From: Heterobilharzia americana
Lineage: Eukaryota > Platyhelminthes > Trematoda > Strigeidida > Schistosomatidae
Length of the DNA: 64,000 bases
Direction of reading: 5' to 3'
NCBI GenBank assembly: GCA_944470555.2
Contig: OX104130.1
Coordinates: forward strand, 52,671,491 to 52,735,490
Shown: positions 1 through 12,566 of the stretch, one piece after another
How the letters are laid out: each line of letters opens with the position of its first letter
How positions within the stretch are numbered: the first letter of the stretch is position 1
Made by a program: the position numbers and the translations under genes
The notes under the pieces: generated by a model
Told to the model about the DNA's origin: nothing
Databases searched by the model: none
What the model saw: the letters and a program-made list of their open reading frames with translations, nothing else

Positions 1-886
1 CTTAGATACCAAGCTTCTAAATATTCTTTGGCATTCTTTATGTTTCCTCTATCCAGGATTTTGACATTTTCCTAGTCAGATTCATGTCCATAGGCATCTG
101 TATGCATTGATCTAAGCGAAAATATGTCATGATGCTTAGCTGCTATTTGAAGTTCATGTAGATGGATTCGAAGACGGAGACCACTCTGTCAGATGTAGTG
201 GTTTTCTGAAGTTTATGCTAATGATGTCTAAAATGACAACGAAAGCTCCTTGATTAAACAATCCAGCTCATCAAAATTATCCTCCTAAGGTACAAATATC
301 CGGCACTATATCACTGACTTCTTCTTCCTCTTACCTTAGTGAATTAACTGCTAAATGAGAGTATTTTGACTCTGAATTTGCTTGACTGGCCGATTATTTT
401 CTGAATCTTAAAGGCGTGTATTACTAATGATGTAAGCGATTTGAAAATTAGGTTTCAACTGATAGAAAGAGTACTTTAAAACTTTGGATGAATATCACAA
501 GACAGTTTCTAGGTCATCCCGGTAGTATTTTTAATCCTACTTTACTCTGAAAATAAAATCATTTCTTCTTTATCTCTCTTTAAAGACTCAACACATGTCT
601 GTATTCCACTGAATCCATTTACTTCACTTCCCTTTTCACGGGTTTATCCACACTTATTGACCTCTAGTTACGTTTCCTAAGACATTCTTACTCTCATTGA
701 TATACAACCCATGGGATATCGGTACACTCAACTCATTTTCCCAAATATAGTTATGATTGTGTAGCTGCCATGTTTTAAATATATTTTGAAGGCACATCCA
801 AGATTTTCTCCTCTAAAGACTCACTACCAAGAAATACGAACAAATCTAACTTTCCTCTCATTTGTTCTTCTTCTTTTAATTTGCAG
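1..886 (+). other. Upstream intron of the DYRK2-like gene (3' part)
   Basis: AT-rich sequence before the first recognisable kinase exon. It ends in a pyrimidine-rich tract and TTTGCAG at 880-886, a good splice acceptor. The open frame that runs into the exon from about 786 is intronic: it encodes nothing kinase-like before the acceptor. No other feature is supported here. The exons for the N-terminus and kinase subdomains I to about VIa must lie further upstream, outside the window. Confidence 0.7.
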
Positions 887-1116
887 AAATAAAGTTATTC
901 ATTGTGATTTGAAACCGGAGAATATACTATTACGACGTGCAGGAAAGAGTAAAATCAAAGTAATCGACTTTGGATCGAGTTGTTATATTAATGAATGCCC
1001 ATACAATTACATACAATCACGCTTTTATCGTGCGCCGGAGATTATTCTTGGTCTACCATATGGTACTCCAATCGATATGTGGAGTTTAGGATGCATTTTG
1101 GCTGAATTTATAACTG
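887..1116 (+). CDS. DYRK2: DYRK2-like kinase, exon a (catalytic and activation loops)
   Basis: Internal coding exon of a class II DYRK, a dual-specificity kinase that autophosphorylates on tyrosine and then phosphorylates Ser/Thr substrates. Seen in order: catalytic loop [12 protein letters not shown] (HRD-type Asp present), metal-binding loop [23 protein letters not shown] (the YxY activation motif followed by APE), and [14 protein letters not shown]. The first base completes a codon begun in the previous exon; 76 whole codons follow, and the last base (1116, before GTAAGT) starts a Gly codon finished in the next exon. [15 protein letters not shown] and [11 protein letters not shown] match DYRK2/3/4 better than DYRK1 (which has SPE and VDFGSSCQ) or HIPK. 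All catalytic residues visible here are intact. DYRK2 versus DYRK3/4 orthology is inferred. Confidence 0.93.
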
Positions 1117-3715
1117 GTAAGTTGTATTCGGTTGATTATTATTACTGATGCTGTTAAATGGCTTGAGCTTAGGGGTTGTCTTTAACTTTGGAACTGAACG
1201 GTGCACAGTTGAATTACCTAGAGGTCACCAGTTTTTTGGGGTCACAGATATACCCTAATCATTAGTGGCAGCAAGCCAAAAACCTAGATAAAGTAGGGCT
1301 CATGGACAATTAGCTCCCACCGTATCACACTTTTACGGATTACTCATTGCGTAACAGTCATGGCCTGTAGAGAAAAAAACAAGATGTAGTGCTTTAATTG
1401 TGATTTCTTGAGGCAACAAACATATTAGACAGTAATTTTAAACTAATCTGAGTCCTTATTCAGTAGTTAATTGATGTCGTTTATTGTCATCCAATCAAAT
1501 AGGAAACATGAATTTCAAAAGGAAGGCGACGTAATAACACTATGTATGTTCCGATCCATGTGTCTAAGCAGTTTCTCTCTTAGACACAGAATGAATGGAG
1601 ATTATAACGGAGTTTCATGCAAGCTAAATAATAAATCAGATCGCGATAATACGAACATTTTTCATACAAGACGGGTCATTATCGTATCACTTCCCACTTC
1701 ATGTGAAAATAATATTATTTTTAAAGTATACGTAAGAAAAACAAAAAAGAGATAATTTCATGACAATGAAATTTACAACTTTGCACTACAAAATACCAAA
1801 CAAGTCCTGAAAACACTTCATTGTTTGTTTATTGCATTGCCAGTGCAGAGTTCACACTAACAGCATAAGGAATGTATCAGTAACTGCATATTAAAAAAAC
1901 TCGTAAAATGTATGAATTCTAAAGCAGAATGCGATCTCTTCAGCAAAAGTTGTAAAAATAGTTTCTATTAACTGTATTTTTATGCAGCCAATTTGAATAA
2001 ATCTTTCGAAGATTACCTGAAATATTAAAAATATATAATCTGCAGTAATTTGCAAAGTGAATTGCCCAGTCTGATGAAGTTCAGCAGATTATTCACAGTA
2101 CAAGGACCATATTCATCCTAGTACAGCTTTCTGCAAATAATAAGTTTATTACAAGTCCTTACTGTCTGGCACTACAATGGAAGTAGCACAATCCTCATGC
2201 ATTACAAACTCTTTGAATCACAAAAAATATTGATTTTTTTTAGAAAACTCGTCCAAGAATTGAAAGTAAACACTACTGGGTAAATTTTCCTGCTAAAACC
2301 AAATTATTTTGAACACAAAGAAGATTTGCAAAGCTTCTGAACATTTGATCACTAGCTGTTTTGCTGCCTTGCACATCTGTTTTGTGAGCTCTGTGAGAGA
2401 GATATTGAAGTTGAGCATACAGGGTTAAATAAAGCAGATAAATCAGTCTGTAGCATTGAAAAACTTCATTGAATCAAGTGACTGAGTCATTTGATATGGA
2501 TATTATTTGCCAATCCTTCCCTGTTATATGGATTAGATAAAATGAAACTATACTTGAACACAGCCAGACAGAAGCATGCCACCTATGCATTAATCACCAT
2601 CTGACAGCATAAGTAGTGTAGGAAAGTATAACATTTTTGAAGGTTAATCCAATTATCGTAAACTCTATGTCGAATGACTGAAAATTGACAGTCGAAGCTG
2701 AAGGATATTCATAACAGTCATCATTTTTAACGGTTTATGAGATCATTTATCCTACATCCTTCGCTTTTTTATGCCTAGGTCAAATACAACAGCGTAGAAA
2801 GATACCACTATCCCATATCCTGTGTGTTTCTGTAACCAAGCTACTCAGTTCACTTTTAATGTAATTAGGGAAGAGAAGAAAAGGGAACTGTCTGAGATGT
2901 TTAGCACTGGCCGCTATAAGGCTGACTAACTAGTTTACTAATAAGTACGAAACATAACTGCCATTCATGATTCAATGATGTTTTTTCAGATGAGTAAACA
3001 ATCGTTTGAAAAAAACAGTAATGAAAATAAATATTTGATGAAGTTTTTCTTGTTTAAATAACTCATCTTTCAACTACAAACCGGAACCGAATAACTTTTT
3101 TCGGATATATTTGCAAATCCATAAACTTTTAACCCTAGATGAACGTTACATTTATCATATATATCTTAATTTTTATCAGTGGAAAACTGTTACTCACAGA
3201 CCTCAACGAATAAATAAATAAATATGATAAAAAAAGAAGCGAAATTAAACCTACTGCATGACTTTGTACGTGACCTTAATTTCTTTAAGTCAAGCCTAAT
3301 GCATGCAAATGAGTAATCGGTAATCGACAACAAGTATATGTCTGTTATGTTATCTGTTAAAAGATTGTTTCAGCCAGTTATAATCCAGAACAGTGTTAAC
3401 TGGAGAGCAGAAATCGTATCCACAACCTTATCATTAAATCACTCATTTACATCCATAAGTCATTGAACCAGAAAGAATGTTGTTTACAGAATAGTTAACG
3501 ATTTCTTAAACATCATGAACCGCTTTTAAGCTTTAAGCGACCGTACAAACAAACTAGAGGATGATTTCAGGTGAGGAAGATAGCAAACCAGATTTTGACA
3601 CTATTACTAATGCGAAGTTGTGATATTGCGTTTTGTATTTTTGAGATCGGTAATGTATCCAAGTGACTAGTATTTATACTGTTTGTGTAGTTCATTGTGT
3701 TGAATGAATTGCGCA

Positions 3716-3800
3716 CTGGTGTTGGGACTCATTGGTGTAACCACTAGACTTTCAGCCAGTGAGCCACTGGTTCGAACCCCGCTCCTTTGACGTGGTTTTG
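3716..3800 (+). repeat. tRNA-like repeat (SINE fragment)
   Basis: The stretch GTGAGCCACTGGTTCGAACC resembles an RNA polymerase III B box (GGTTCGAANCC) with an upstream A-box-like GGACTCATTGGTGTAACC. There is no complete cloverleaf, so this is a tRNA-derived repeat relic rather than a tRNA gene. It lies in intron 1. Confidence 0.45.
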
Positions 3801-5449
3801 CGCAGCCTGATGATATCATTAAATTTCACTGCCTACCACACGAATGTTCACCTGATTGCTGAGTGAAGTCTGGTTTTATTCAATATTTACAATGTGTTCA
3901 AAAATACAATGTTTTGAACTGAACTGAAAAATACTCATCAATACATTTTCGAAGTTCCACTACTGTAAGTTCGAATACACTTCGTTTCATCAGGTGTCAC
4001 TAGGTGTCTGAGGAGTATACAGGATGTTTTAACTGACATTCTTCCCATTTATCGAACTGATTTCTCAACTTTTCTCTTATGAGTTCATCGGTTTGCGAGT
4101 ACTAATTTGGTTCTATGATCGATACAGCTGCATAGACTGACAGTAAAATCAGTAGATTTTTCATGATAAAACAATGCTTTGATAAGTTTCCCTTCTTCAT
4201 CTATTGCATTCAGGTGAGATGCTTACATTATGCACAACCTCTAATGTGAACAGTTTCAGTTGCTTGCATCACCTTCCTACGATAAAAAAAAAGTGACATT
4301 TTTCTGCTAGTATAAATGTGAACGTATCTTTCAAAGACAGTGGGTAACTAGTCATTAGAAGAGGTATCTTACTTATAAATCTATCTATGAAAAGTTGTAA
4401 TGAATGCACTTTATCAACTTTGATATTTATCCTGTACTGAAAGAGTAATTAGCTTTTCAATGGTGTCTACAACAGAGAAAAGTATAAAGATATTTTTTAA
4501 TTGTACATGTGTTCTAATAATAAAAAAATAATTCATACACACAAATGTAGGTACTAGTTTGCTTCTGATTTCACATTTAGGAAGCAAAGTATCTAATTTA
4601 TGCTGAACACTGAATACCTACGTAAAAAGGATAAAGAACAGTATACAATCCTATCAAGTAACTCTTTTGACTTACAAACAAGCTAATTAATTTATGATAT
4701 ACAGTTGAGAGGAAACTATTTAGTTTCTTACTGGTTGTAGGAATTGAATTTTCCCATTGTATCTTTTTCTTGTCCCCTTGAGATGACTTCACTGCACAAA
4801 TGTGCCAACATACGGTTCAGTATGTTCTAATTATTTAGCTAGTCAAACCTTGAATTATTTAAAACCTACTCAAAAAATGTTGATTCCTTAAAGCCAACTC
4901 CATGCAATTCACTGATTTTATCTTTACAGTTCCTACAAGAGAAAGAGTTTTTATCGAAGATGGTAACTCTTACCTAACCTCAGTGATATGAAATGAAATG
5001 TTATAGCCATTATATACTACAATTAAGATAGCAGGAAATTAAAGTTGAGATGAAAACGAAAACAGTAACACAAGTGATTATAATCTTGATAAGAAAATAA
5101 AGTTCACCATGGTCGTATAAGAGCAAATTGTTTCAGTACACATAAGGACAGTTTCGATTTGTTTATGAGTATCGTTTCAACGAATCTCACTATGCATCCC
5201 TGACTGTTTCTTCATAAAACTTTGGAAACTTCTTGAACATTACTTGTGTGATCCGTTCCTATAATGTGTTTAGCTACAGATGGAAGAGTCGTCTCCCACC
5301 TGGGCTTAACAGATTTTCATACTGCATTTGTTTTTGAAGCCATTTAGGTACACGTTTTCTTAATTTCACTTCTGTGGCCTGATTACTCCCTGTGTAAATT
5401 GGTAAACACAATGGGATGTGGTGCAATTATTGATGGAGTGTTTAAGTTT

Positions 5450-6345
5450 GTGGGCAAGTATGCGTTTTGTTTTTTCCACAGTATGTTTTCCTAATGACTG
5501 ATGTTAGCCTACGTCTCAAAATCATACTATTCAACTCCTCTCTGTATGGTTAATTGACATATACATTTTTTCTTAGAAACTATGTACACAGTTGGCTTCG
5601 ATGTTACCTAACTTCTACAAGGATTTATAAACTTCAACGGATATCCGCTTTCCACAAGTGTTTTCGTCGGAAATTTGATATCTTCATTCATCACATCTAA
5701 TGTACAGATACGATAAAACGTGTTAAATAGGCATTTTATTAGACATCGGTTGCGTTGGATCGAATAAAAACTGTGAGAACTCACTTATCGTTCTGTCCAT
5801 GTAGGCTTTCTGTAGACTGCCCATCCTATTGAACCATCTCTTGGACTCAATAGTACGTCTAAGGGTGCCAGATGATTATAATTATCTGTCTCATAAGTCA
5901 GGCTGATATGAATTTGTGTGACGTTAAGCCTTTGAAAGTAGACAAACCATACCCTCATGCATCTCACAACTCACTGTGAAATCGTCAACACATTCCTTGT
6001 AAAGAAGGACCTTAGCGATAAGATCACCACCCAGAATTCTGTTATTTGACATAAATATCAATTAGTAATGGTCCTAATGGACTACCCATAGCTTCACCAT
6101 CAACTTGTCGAAAGCCTTCTCCTTCATATATGACTTTGTCTGTACACAACAATAACAGTTCCCTTATGAAAATTGGAGTATTAAGGATTTGGAGGTTTCT
6201 AGAAGATATGTAGTCGCAGAGAACGTTAATAGTCTTGCGCAATAACACCTTAGTGAATGAAGAATTTACAACAGAAGAGTACCTAGTCGTCTTTTTGATA
6301 TTCATCTTACTGTCAATTCTGTCACTGTTTCTTTTTGTTCTCATC
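5450..6345 (-). mobile_element. Penelope-like element fragment (RT core and thumb)
   Basis: Minus-strand frames, broken by stops and shifts, give the hallmarks of a Penelope-like reverse transcriptase. At 6042-6344: FRQVDGEAMGSPLGPLLIDI (the Q-x-x-G-x-x-MGSPLGPLLADI block). At 5785-5967: DVLLSPRDGSIGWAVYRKPTWT. Further on, about 5600-5700: the LESGYPxKFI-like block of the thumb (GYPLKFIN), then a YIVSKKK segment. The stretch between the MGSPLGP block and the DVL block, where the YVDD catalytic box should lie, is missing or unreadable. PLEs are telomerase-related retroelements with a C-terminal GIY-YIG nuclease; that part is absent here. Non-functional, in intron 1 antisense to the kinase gene. 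Confidence 0.8.
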
Positions 6346-7259
6346 TTTCTCAGTTTTAATCCCCTATCATCTTATTTGTTTTATTTGTCCTCTCACATTT
6401 CAGTTCAATAGTATATATCAGTCCACTAGAGCAGGATGCATCATACCTATCACACTCAGGGGCAAATGAAAATAAATGAAACTAAAGCACAGACCTATCA
6501 CAAAATAGCCACCAACAACTGAGCCACTCAAAATGACGTGACAAAACTTCGAACTTAGTATAGAGGGAGAAAAAAAGGGATAGAAGATAGAGGGTAAAGT
6601 GATTGGATTATGAAGTAAACAATTTAAAAGAGGAGGACTCATCACTTTACTTTTTTGTAACATAAAATAAAGAAACAATAGCGTGAACATTATAGTTTTT
6701 TTGATGATGCACCATTTCTTCAGAAGACTTGGTTTACCAAGTCATATAGTCTCTCAGACCCTACCTAAGGAATCCTGAATCTCCAACAGATGCTACTTAA
6801 CACAGATATCATTTATACCACAGTATACAGTAACCGCCACAAGGTTGAAAAACGGGGGAGGGTGCGCGATGCGTTAAAATCAAGTTTATCGAAAAGGTAC
6901 TGGAAATTGGAACTGATATCTGAATCAGTAATGAAGAGCGATCTTCATCACACAGTATCCTACGGTTACTTATATGGAATAGCCTCTTATTGCAAGCAGT
7001 CCTAGATAAATGGCAGTAATCCGAGATAGAGTGGCTAAGCTTCCTGAATTCCGTAAGACTAGTTTCCAAAGAAATGGAGTACAACTTTCTGCAGGCAAAC
7101 TTTACAGTCGGGCCGACATCATGGCAGAAACGTTGCCTCGACCGAAAACAAGTATATATATAAACTTTTATTGTATCAGGTAACATATGGATATCGTAAA
7201 ACTGGGATGCTGCTGTTCGGATCAGTCAGCCAGTCAACACTGACATAGAAAGTCGAAGC

Positions 7260-7740
7260 ACTGCGCACTGGTGAGAGTTGCCATACTTCACATCAGTAAT
7301 CAAAGATACAGGGCAAGAAGATTAAATATTGAGAAACGGGAAAAGTATAAACGATTTGTGAAAAGTCACAGGAAGAGATTAGGAAGAGCCGAAACAACAA
7401 CAAATGTGGTACAGTGACTAAGATGAAGATTACAGATGGGTACATCTGCATCGCTGAGATAGATTTTGAGTCATGTCACCTAAGATCTCCAACCACTCAC
7501 TTCAGTTATCATGCTGACGATAACCGATAAATTTGCGTTTCGTTGCACATCTCAGACAAACCGTCGGAGACATGGTGACATGGCACCACACTTTTTTCTA
7601 GCCATCTGCAACCTTTAACCAGGCTAAACTCAGTGGGGCTGGCATTGTACAATAGGTAGACGATGACTAGGCATCCTGACGTGGATCAACCACTTGGGTT
7701 GATAAAGGCTTACAATGTCATAAACTGATTTACCTCTTAC
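7260..7740 (-). mobile_element. Family B RTE/SR2-like element, 3' end fragment
   Basis: The minus strand reads like the C-terminal tail of an RTE-like ORF (a PKWLIHVRMPSHRLP block, comparable to LRWLEHVLRMPSRRSP in the copy at 54.1 kb). It continues into a 3' untranslated stretch with the 'tctgcgccactgt' type wording shared with the copies at 46.1-46.5 kb and 53.9-54.1 kb. Frame-shifted, 5'-truncated relic. Confidence 0.65.
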
Positions 7741-8093
7741 CTACAGCACTGCCTGATATCTAGACAACTAACATATTGAAGTTTCATGATATATCAGCAA
7801 TGCCACGAATACAATAATTATCGAATACTTGAAGTCTTTCCGTGTTCTCCATTTTTAATAGCCATCTTTCAAAGTAATGTAGTGAAACAGACCAAGCTGA
7901 TCTGCAGTACAATCAACTTCTAGTTGGTATTGGGATAGCTAACTTATGCCACAAATGACGAAAGTTGTTAAAAATCAGCTAAGAGTTTTATTTTCTTGCC
8001 AAGTTTTCGTCAGTCACTGATGCAAAAGGGCTGATCTGACTTCCCACTTAAGTAATATAGTCAACGTGCTCAGCCGTTTCATTTCCTAATGTT

Positions 8094-8244
8094 ACTAGGT
8101 GATGACTGAAGATGAAGTGAAAATTTGGGCGGTTGGCGGACTCAAACCAGCGATCACCGGGTTTCCGCCTCGATGCTCTAGCACCTGAGGTACGAAGTCC
8201 GGCCGCGATCCAAATTTTCACTTCACCCCCAATCATTACCTAGT
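8094..8244. repeat. Head-to-head inverted SINE pair (hairpin)
   Basis: Left part (minus strand, 8094-8192) is a tRNA-headed SINE: A-box-like and B-box-like segments, then a tail ending in ACTAGG. Right part (plus strand, about 8192-8244) is the 3' half of the same SINE. The arms are collinear: each base p pairs with 16338-p, for example GAAAATTTGG at 8119 with CCAAATTTTC ending at 8219, and ACTAGGT with ACCTAGT at the outer ends. The loop is about 53 nt. The SINE tail continues to about 8300 with CCAAACCATGGCTATCTCAG, a segment also seen beside the copies at 42.0 and 49.7 kb. Confidence 0.7.
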
Positions 8245-9149
8245 ATAAATACTAGACTGCCAAACCATGGCTATCTCAGAAAGTCAGAAATGATAATCAC
8301 CTCCTATTCTCAGACTGTGTAGTGACGCAGACCAGTGGCGAAGTCCTGCTCGCCACCATCTGATTTCCTAGCCTACATAAAACTATAATTTGTTCTTAGT
8401 GAGGACTAGGTCTAAAATACATGCCTCAAGGCTTATTGATAAAACTATTCATATTCCTCAGAAAATAAGCGCTTTAACGTAGAAATTTATGTTTTAAATA
8501 GGCAAAGTGCGGTTTATGTTTTTCAAAAATGTACTGTTGTAGCCTTATTAATATCACGTTTCATAAATGACATTTTCTTTTGTCTTACAAGCTGAATTGT
8601 GCATACGAGGGAAATAAAGTTAAATAATGTGTTGGAAATTATTCTTTTTTAAACTGGTTTAAACTAAGTTATGAGGTTATACATTTCACCAGAACTAGTA
8701 ATCCAGCATCCCCTCTTGGAAATTCATTTACATAGTCTATTTCTTACTGTCAGTGATTTTCATTTTAAATACTCCTCATGTTAGATGATTCAGGAGTACG
8801 TCAGCAAACCAAACATTTGACTGAAACTTTGTCAAATCCGGAGCCAAGTATAACAACCCGTAGTAAGTATTTTTGGTTTATTTCTATATCTGGCCGTTTA
8901 TAATTCACCCTTAAAGGAAGTAGAACAATCAGCTTTCTCCCTTCATGGCAGCAGAAATTTAAACTCTAGAAAGATTACTTCTACTCTGCTGACATACTTA
9001 AGCTAAAACGACAGTATTGTGTGGGTTACAGGTGACTATACAACAGCTCCAAACTGTTTCTTACCTATGTATATTTGCTTCACAATTTAAAAGTGAACAA
9101 ATGATCTTAAGTTGGAGAAAATCTTTCTTAGTCTGAGGCAATTGGTAGG

Positions 9150-9560
9150 AAACCCTGTTCAACCTACGTTTCGTGCTTGTTGGCACTTATGAGTAAGGCG
9201 TATTTGCAATGTCGGCTGAACTTATGAGATTAGAACTCCCGTCACCCAGTTTTACAGTCAGTGAATTTTCACTGAGCCGTTCGAGTCGCGACTGATTTTT
9301 TGTTGATATTTATCAGATAAATTTACTGGTCACTGGAGGGTAACTAACTACATGTTTTCTTATCCTGATTACTGATCGAATTCAATCGATCGTAAGGAGT
9401 ACGCTCACCAAGCTGGGAGACTCATCATCGCAATACACTGGGATAAAAGTAAGATGGATGGAGGCAGTCGGCAGAAGCTAAGCTAGACCTAGGTTTTATG
9501 AATGTTGGAACTCGTCAGCAAAGCGTATGTGCAATCTCGAAGGGATTAGTTCACGTAACA
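9150..9560 (+). repeat. Dispersed repeat family E, with internal direct duplication
   Basis: Two diverged direct copies of a block (CCTACGTTTCGTGCTTGTTGG near 9170 and CCTAGGTTTTATGAATGTTGG near 9486, each followed by ...CGTATTTGCAATGTC / ...CGTATGTGCAATCTC) flank a segment with 'actggagggtaactaact' and 'ggaggcagtcggcag'. Related segments occur at 16.88-17.30 kb (minus strand) and 59.84-60.06 kb (plus strand). No coding capacity was seen; it is probably a non-autonomous element or SINE-like unit. Confidence 0.55.
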
Positions 9561-10159
9561 ATGAACGGCAATAGTGATCATCAATCTTAAGTCCACAATA
9601 TAGAATGAAAAAATGATTATTTAGCATCTGGTAAGACAAGATGTGTCACAATGTTTCAGAAGATAAACCATCAGTTAATACGTATATGTGGCCTGGCTAC
9701 ATCTTTACTGAATTCAGAAACATTTTGAAGAATCAAACAGTTTTTATTGAAGGCTTTCAATGGGCAGTTTTCATAGGAACTGGATTTTGATACACTGCAG
9801 GAGTAAAATCTTCACTTCTCTGTAAACTGATATATCTCATAAAAAGCATTTTGAAAATATTACCGTTTTACTATGCCTTAGGCAAATATTAATCAGTCAC
9901 TAAAATTAACAGTGAAAGAAGCCTACTAACTGAGGCTCTCTTCCTAGTCCCCTAAATGGAATGAGTAACTTATTCATATATGATTTCTGCACACTAGTTT
10001 ATACAGGTTTGAAACACTTTTGAATTATATTATTATTATTATTAGTCCCTTGGGTTCCTAATGGAACATAGGGCTTCACTAGCACGTCTCCAGTGAACTC
10101 TGTTCTCTGAAATCTTTTGAACCTGGCTCCATGACAACCCACAACCTCTCATTTCCTCC

Positions 10160-11660
10160 TCACACGATCTCCCCCATGTCACCCTCACCACGGACGCCTA
10201 ACTCGTCGCTTCCCATGGGGATTCCACTCGAGTGACTGGCCTGGCGCATGACGTCCTCATATGGTCTTCTCGGTGCATGCCCAATCCATCTCCACTCCCT
10301 TCCAGTGCATATTTGTTGAACGATAGGTTCTTGGTGGGTTCGTTCACAGAGTTCCTTGTTGCTTATTCTTGTTATTCTGACCATCTGATCTACAGTAACG
10401 AGCCAGCATAGGCAGTTGTTGATGAATGTCTGTAGTTTGTTGGAAATGCCTTTCGTAACTCGCCAAGTTTCAGAACCATACAGAAGCACTGACTTGACTG
10501 ACGTTGGTGTTGAAAATCCGGATCTTGTTCACGCTTTATGCTGAGTGCAGAAGATCTCTACACTGCTTTCAGGAAAATGAACGCCTGTCTTGATTTTCCG
10601 ATTCTGACTTTGACATCTTCGTCTGTGCCGCCACCTGTAGTTGAGACAGTGCTGCCTAGATAGGTGAAGGAGGTTACTTCCTTTAAGTTTCTCCTGTTGA
10701 TGGTGATTGGAGTTTGTTGCTGTTGTTGAAGTTGTTGGTGCAGTATCTTCATCACTTCTGTCTTCTCTATATTCACTTGAAGTCTTGTCTTCGCTGCCTC
10801 CCTCGCCTCTTCTGCCAACTTGCTAGTTTTCGCCTGTAGATGTTCAAGTTTGTGTGACATCAGACACAAGTCATCATTGGCGAAATCCAGATCTTCTAGG
10901 TTCTTTTCCGCAGTCCAGCCAGTGTATCCCCCTCTTCTCGCTCCCCACTGTTTGCTGCATGATCCAGTCGACCACAACACAATCAGGAATATCATGGAGG
11001 ATAGTAGGCAACCTTGTTTCACTCCTCTCTTCACTTCAAAAGCATCACTGAGCTTCCCATTGTGAATTACTTGGCCGGCATGTGGCATCTTCATATAGTT
11101 GTTGAATGAGGTTGATAAAGGTTTGTTGTATTCCGTTGTATTGAAGCAGTTTTCAAATTACCTCTCGGTCGACGCTGTTGAAGGCCTTCTCAAAGTCGAT
11201 GAAGTTGAGGTAGAGAGCTGATTGCAATTCTATGCTCTGTTTTATGATGATGCAAAGCATTGCAATTTGGTCCGCACATGATTTGTACTTCCTGAAACCT
11301 GCCTGTTCCGGTGGTAGTTTTGAATCCAGCACATCCTTAAGCCTCTCCAGGATGATGCAGCTTAATATTTTGCTTGCTCTGGGTGGACAGGAGAGTGATT
11401 CCTTGCCAGTTCTTGCAAACACTGAGGTCTCCCTTCTTCGGGAGTTTGACAAGGTAACCCTTCTTCCAATCAATGGCCAGGTACCCTCTCCTCCTTCCAC
11501 ACCTTCTGCAATAGTGGTGTGGTGTTAGCATGTACGCTGTTTTCTCTGCGTGTGTTTTCGGTGCCTCTGGCGGGATCCCATTTGGTCCTGTTGCTTTTAC
11601 ACATTTCACTAGCTTTATGGCTTTCAGGACTTCCACTTTTGTTGGAGGATTTATGTTCAC
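10160..11660 (-). pseudogene. Reverse transcriptase and C-terminal region of element A1
   Basis: Minus-strand frames in order: VKATGPNGIPPEA (11337-11660, fingers region), PPEQAGFRKYKSCADQI and LYLNFIDFEKAFNSVDREVI (11153-11500, first catalytic Asp block), DAFEVKRGVKQGCLLSSMIF and EDLDFANDDLCLM (10558-11094, the catalytic F/YxDD box with an extra Asn), FTYLGSTVS, then LLYGSETWR and WRWIGHAPRRP (10160-10489, C-terminal tail). The blocks lie in different frames, so no continuous protein exists. The FANDD wording recurs in copies A3 and A4. Confidence 0.85.
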
Positions 11661-12566
11661 TTGTAGTTCTGTGGCTGGGCTGTAGGTGGTATTTCTGGAC
11701 GAAGTGCAGATGGTGGTGATAGTGGTGGTCGATTCAAGAGCTTCTTGAAGTGGTCAGCCCATTGTTTCCTTTGTTTCTCTTCTTTCGTAATTAAATTTCC
11801 GTCATCGTCTTTTATTGGTTTCGTGTGCTCTGATCTCTTCCCAGATGCACAGTAACCTGGTTATTTGATACAATGTTGTCAGGTCTGTATCTCTCCTGCC
11901 TACAGCCTGTTCTGCTTCACTTGCCAGTGTTTCGTAGAAGTGTCTTTTGTCTTTGCGTGCACTCTTCTTCACTTCTTTGTCCAGTGAAGTGTTTTATACA
12001 TTGTGCTCAGTTCCTCTTGTCGTTGAGCATCCTTGCACTGGTTTATCTTCTGCTTCACCATCCTCCTCCACACAGGTTTCTTCAGGGATGTTCCTCGATA
12101 TCTCCCATTTTGTCTTGATGGCTGACTGGTGAGAAGATTTCCTTTGTAGTTTCGTTCCTCAGTTTCCGAGTGTTGTACTTGGACTGCGGTCTATCACCAG
12201 CTTCCTTGAAGGCTTTTAACTTGATTTGGAAGGTTCCTTGCACTAGACAGTGACTGGTCTGAACCTGCATCTGCTCCTCTTCTTGACCTTGTGTTAAGTA
12301 GACTGCGTCTCCATTTTCTTGACATTGAGATAAAGTCGGTTTGATTTTTGGTGTGTCCATCTGGTGAAATCCATGTCGCTCGCTTTGTGGATATCCTTGT
12401 GTCTGAACACACTGCCTCACCTCCAATCACCAAATCGTTGAATGCACAGAATTCTGCAAACAATTCTCCATTCTCGTTCATCGCCTCACCGAGCGCTTCT
12501 TGACCCATGGTTAGTTCTCTTCCTGTGTTGTCCTCTTCCAGTTTGGTATGCATGTCGCCCCACCCA

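Noticed and set aside
110..215. Possible repeat relation to 26625-26720
   Set aside because: By-eye similarity is only moderate (about two thirds) and gapped; it could be chance in AT-rich DNA.
786..886. Open frame continuous with the first kinase exon, as an N-terminal coding extension
   Set aside because: The residues before the TTTGCAG acceptor are hydrophobic, not kinase-like. DYRK proteins have conserved sequence here that is absent, so this part is intron.
3960..4015. Minus-strand CTGATGAAACGAAGTG as a hammerhead core
   Set aside because: No GAAA segment or cleavage triplet follows at suitable spacing; the wording is probably a common repeat segment.
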